Source: Thioalkalivibrio sp.
GTDB lineage: Bacteria; Pseudomonadota; Gammaproteobacteria; Ectothiorhodospirales; Ectothiorhodospiraceae
Assembly: GCA_018224485.1 (NCBI GenBank)
Contig: JAGTVE010000244.1
Location: 1 to 5,255 of the forward strand
Length of the DNA: 5,255 bases
Direction of reading: 5' to 3'
Shown here: piece by piece, positions 4,776-5,255 of the stretch
Layout: each line of letters opens with the position of its first letter
Numbering within the stretch: position 1 is the stretch's first letter
Position numbers and translations under genes: made by a program
Notes under the pieces: model-generated
What the model was told of the DNA's origin: nothing
The model's input: the letters and a program-made list of their open reading frames with translations, nothing else
Databases searched by the model: none

Positions 4776-5255
4776 TCACGGCACCAGCATCGGTTCCCGC
4801 AGGAAATGACGACGATACCGATCCGGTACCTCCCTGACATCCAGAAGGATGAAGACGTCGGCGACCCCGAAGTCCGGGTCCCAGCAGGCCTCGCCGCAGA
4901 TGCTCGCACCCAGCCGCAGGTACGCCTTCAGAAGTGGCGGCAGGGGTGCTGGCGAGGCGGACGCGTCGGGCATCGCGGGTATCGGCTGGCGGGGACGGAC
5001 GCGGTACTGCGGCGGGGAGGGATGCTGCGCGTAGAGCTTGTTCAGCAGCGCATGTGCCGCCTTGTCATGCGGCACGAACGGCATGCTCGCGCAACCGATC
5101 ATGAAGTCGAAGCCTCCGCGTGTCATCACCCGGGCCAGGCCGGTCCAGAGCGCATTGATGGCCCAGCCCGTCCTGTAGTCCGCCCGCACGCAGGTTCGTC
5201 CGACCTCCATCACCCGGCCGGGAAGATCCAGCAACGCGCCGAGGTCGAACTCGCC
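4776..5255 (-). CDS. OlsB-like GNAT-family N-acyltransferase (5' truncated by window edge)
   Basis: The frame is open from the right edge to a TGA at 4776-4778, leaving the C-terminal 159 residues. The segment beginning GEFDLGALLDLPGRVMEVG, the following TCVRADYR and FDFMIGCASM (visible residues 49-58) are typical of the hemolysin/OlsB group of GNAT acyltransferases. So are LPPLLKAYLRLGA (105-117) and DPDFGVADVFIL (126-137). OlsB N-acylates ornithine with a 3-hydroxyacyl chain from acyl-ACP to give lyso-ornithine lipid, the first step to phosphorus-free ornithine lipids. A TTG inside the frame at 5234 could be mistaken for a start, but conserved sequence continues upstream of it. No partner OlsA is visible; it may lie beyond the edge. 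The acyltransferase family is firm; ornithine as substrate is inference. Confidence 0.85.
   Translation of the reverse strand, partial: GEFDLGALLDLPGRVMEVGRTCVRADYRTGWAINALWTGLARVMTRGGFDFMIGCASMPFVPHDKAAHALLNKLYAQHPSPPQYRVRPRQPIPAMPDASASPAPLPPLLKAYLRLGASICGEACWDPDFGVADVFILLDVREVPDRYRRHFLREPMLVP

Noticed and set aside
5232..5234. TTG as start codon of the acyltransferase
   Set aside because: Family-like sequence (GEFDLGAL) continues in frame upstream to the window edge, so the true start lies outside.

Overview
High-GC window of bacterial chromosome with dense minus-strand genes. REP-type repeats of the kind common in gammaproteobacteria, an E. coli-like diacylglycerol kinase and an ArsJ-type GAPDH all suggest a free-living gammaproteobacterium. 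That placement is inference; no rRNA or other phylogenetic marker is present.

Layout: 1-114 is the plus-strand 3' end of an unrecognised gene. 115-609 is a gene-free, repeat-rich spacer holding a weak terminator candidate, a composite hairpin repeat and three REP units. From 610 to the right edge every gene is on the minus strand, so transcription runs right to left: an OlsB-like GNAT acyltransferase (5' end outside the window), a GT4 glycosyltransferase, a repeat-rich spacer (3084-3412) with a good PhoB-box candidate, a type I GAPDH of the ArsJ-associated kind, DgkA, and a PlcP/LpxH-like metallophosphoesterase. A near-perfect palindrome lies between dgkA and the phosphoesterase gene.

How the genes may work together (inference): four of the five recognisable genes act on membrane lipids around diacylglycerol. 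A PlcP-type enzyme releases diacylglycerol from phospholipid, a GT4 enzyme could glycosylate it, DgkA returns it to phosphatidate, and an OlsB-like enzyme makes a phosphorus-free aminolipid precursor. This is the gene set expected for replacing phospholipids under phosphate starvation. The Pho-box-like site upstream of gap-dgkA fits, and the ArsJ-type GAPDH would suit phosphate-starved cells taking up arsenate. None of these links is proven by the sequence.

The two repeat-rich spacers carry the same two repeat families in the same relative order but inverted, and so bracket the phosphoesterase-dgkA-gap block. The right-hand repeat runs into the glycosyltransferase gene and supplies its last residues and stop codon. 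No tRNA, rRNA, CRISPR array, integrase or transposase gene is visible.
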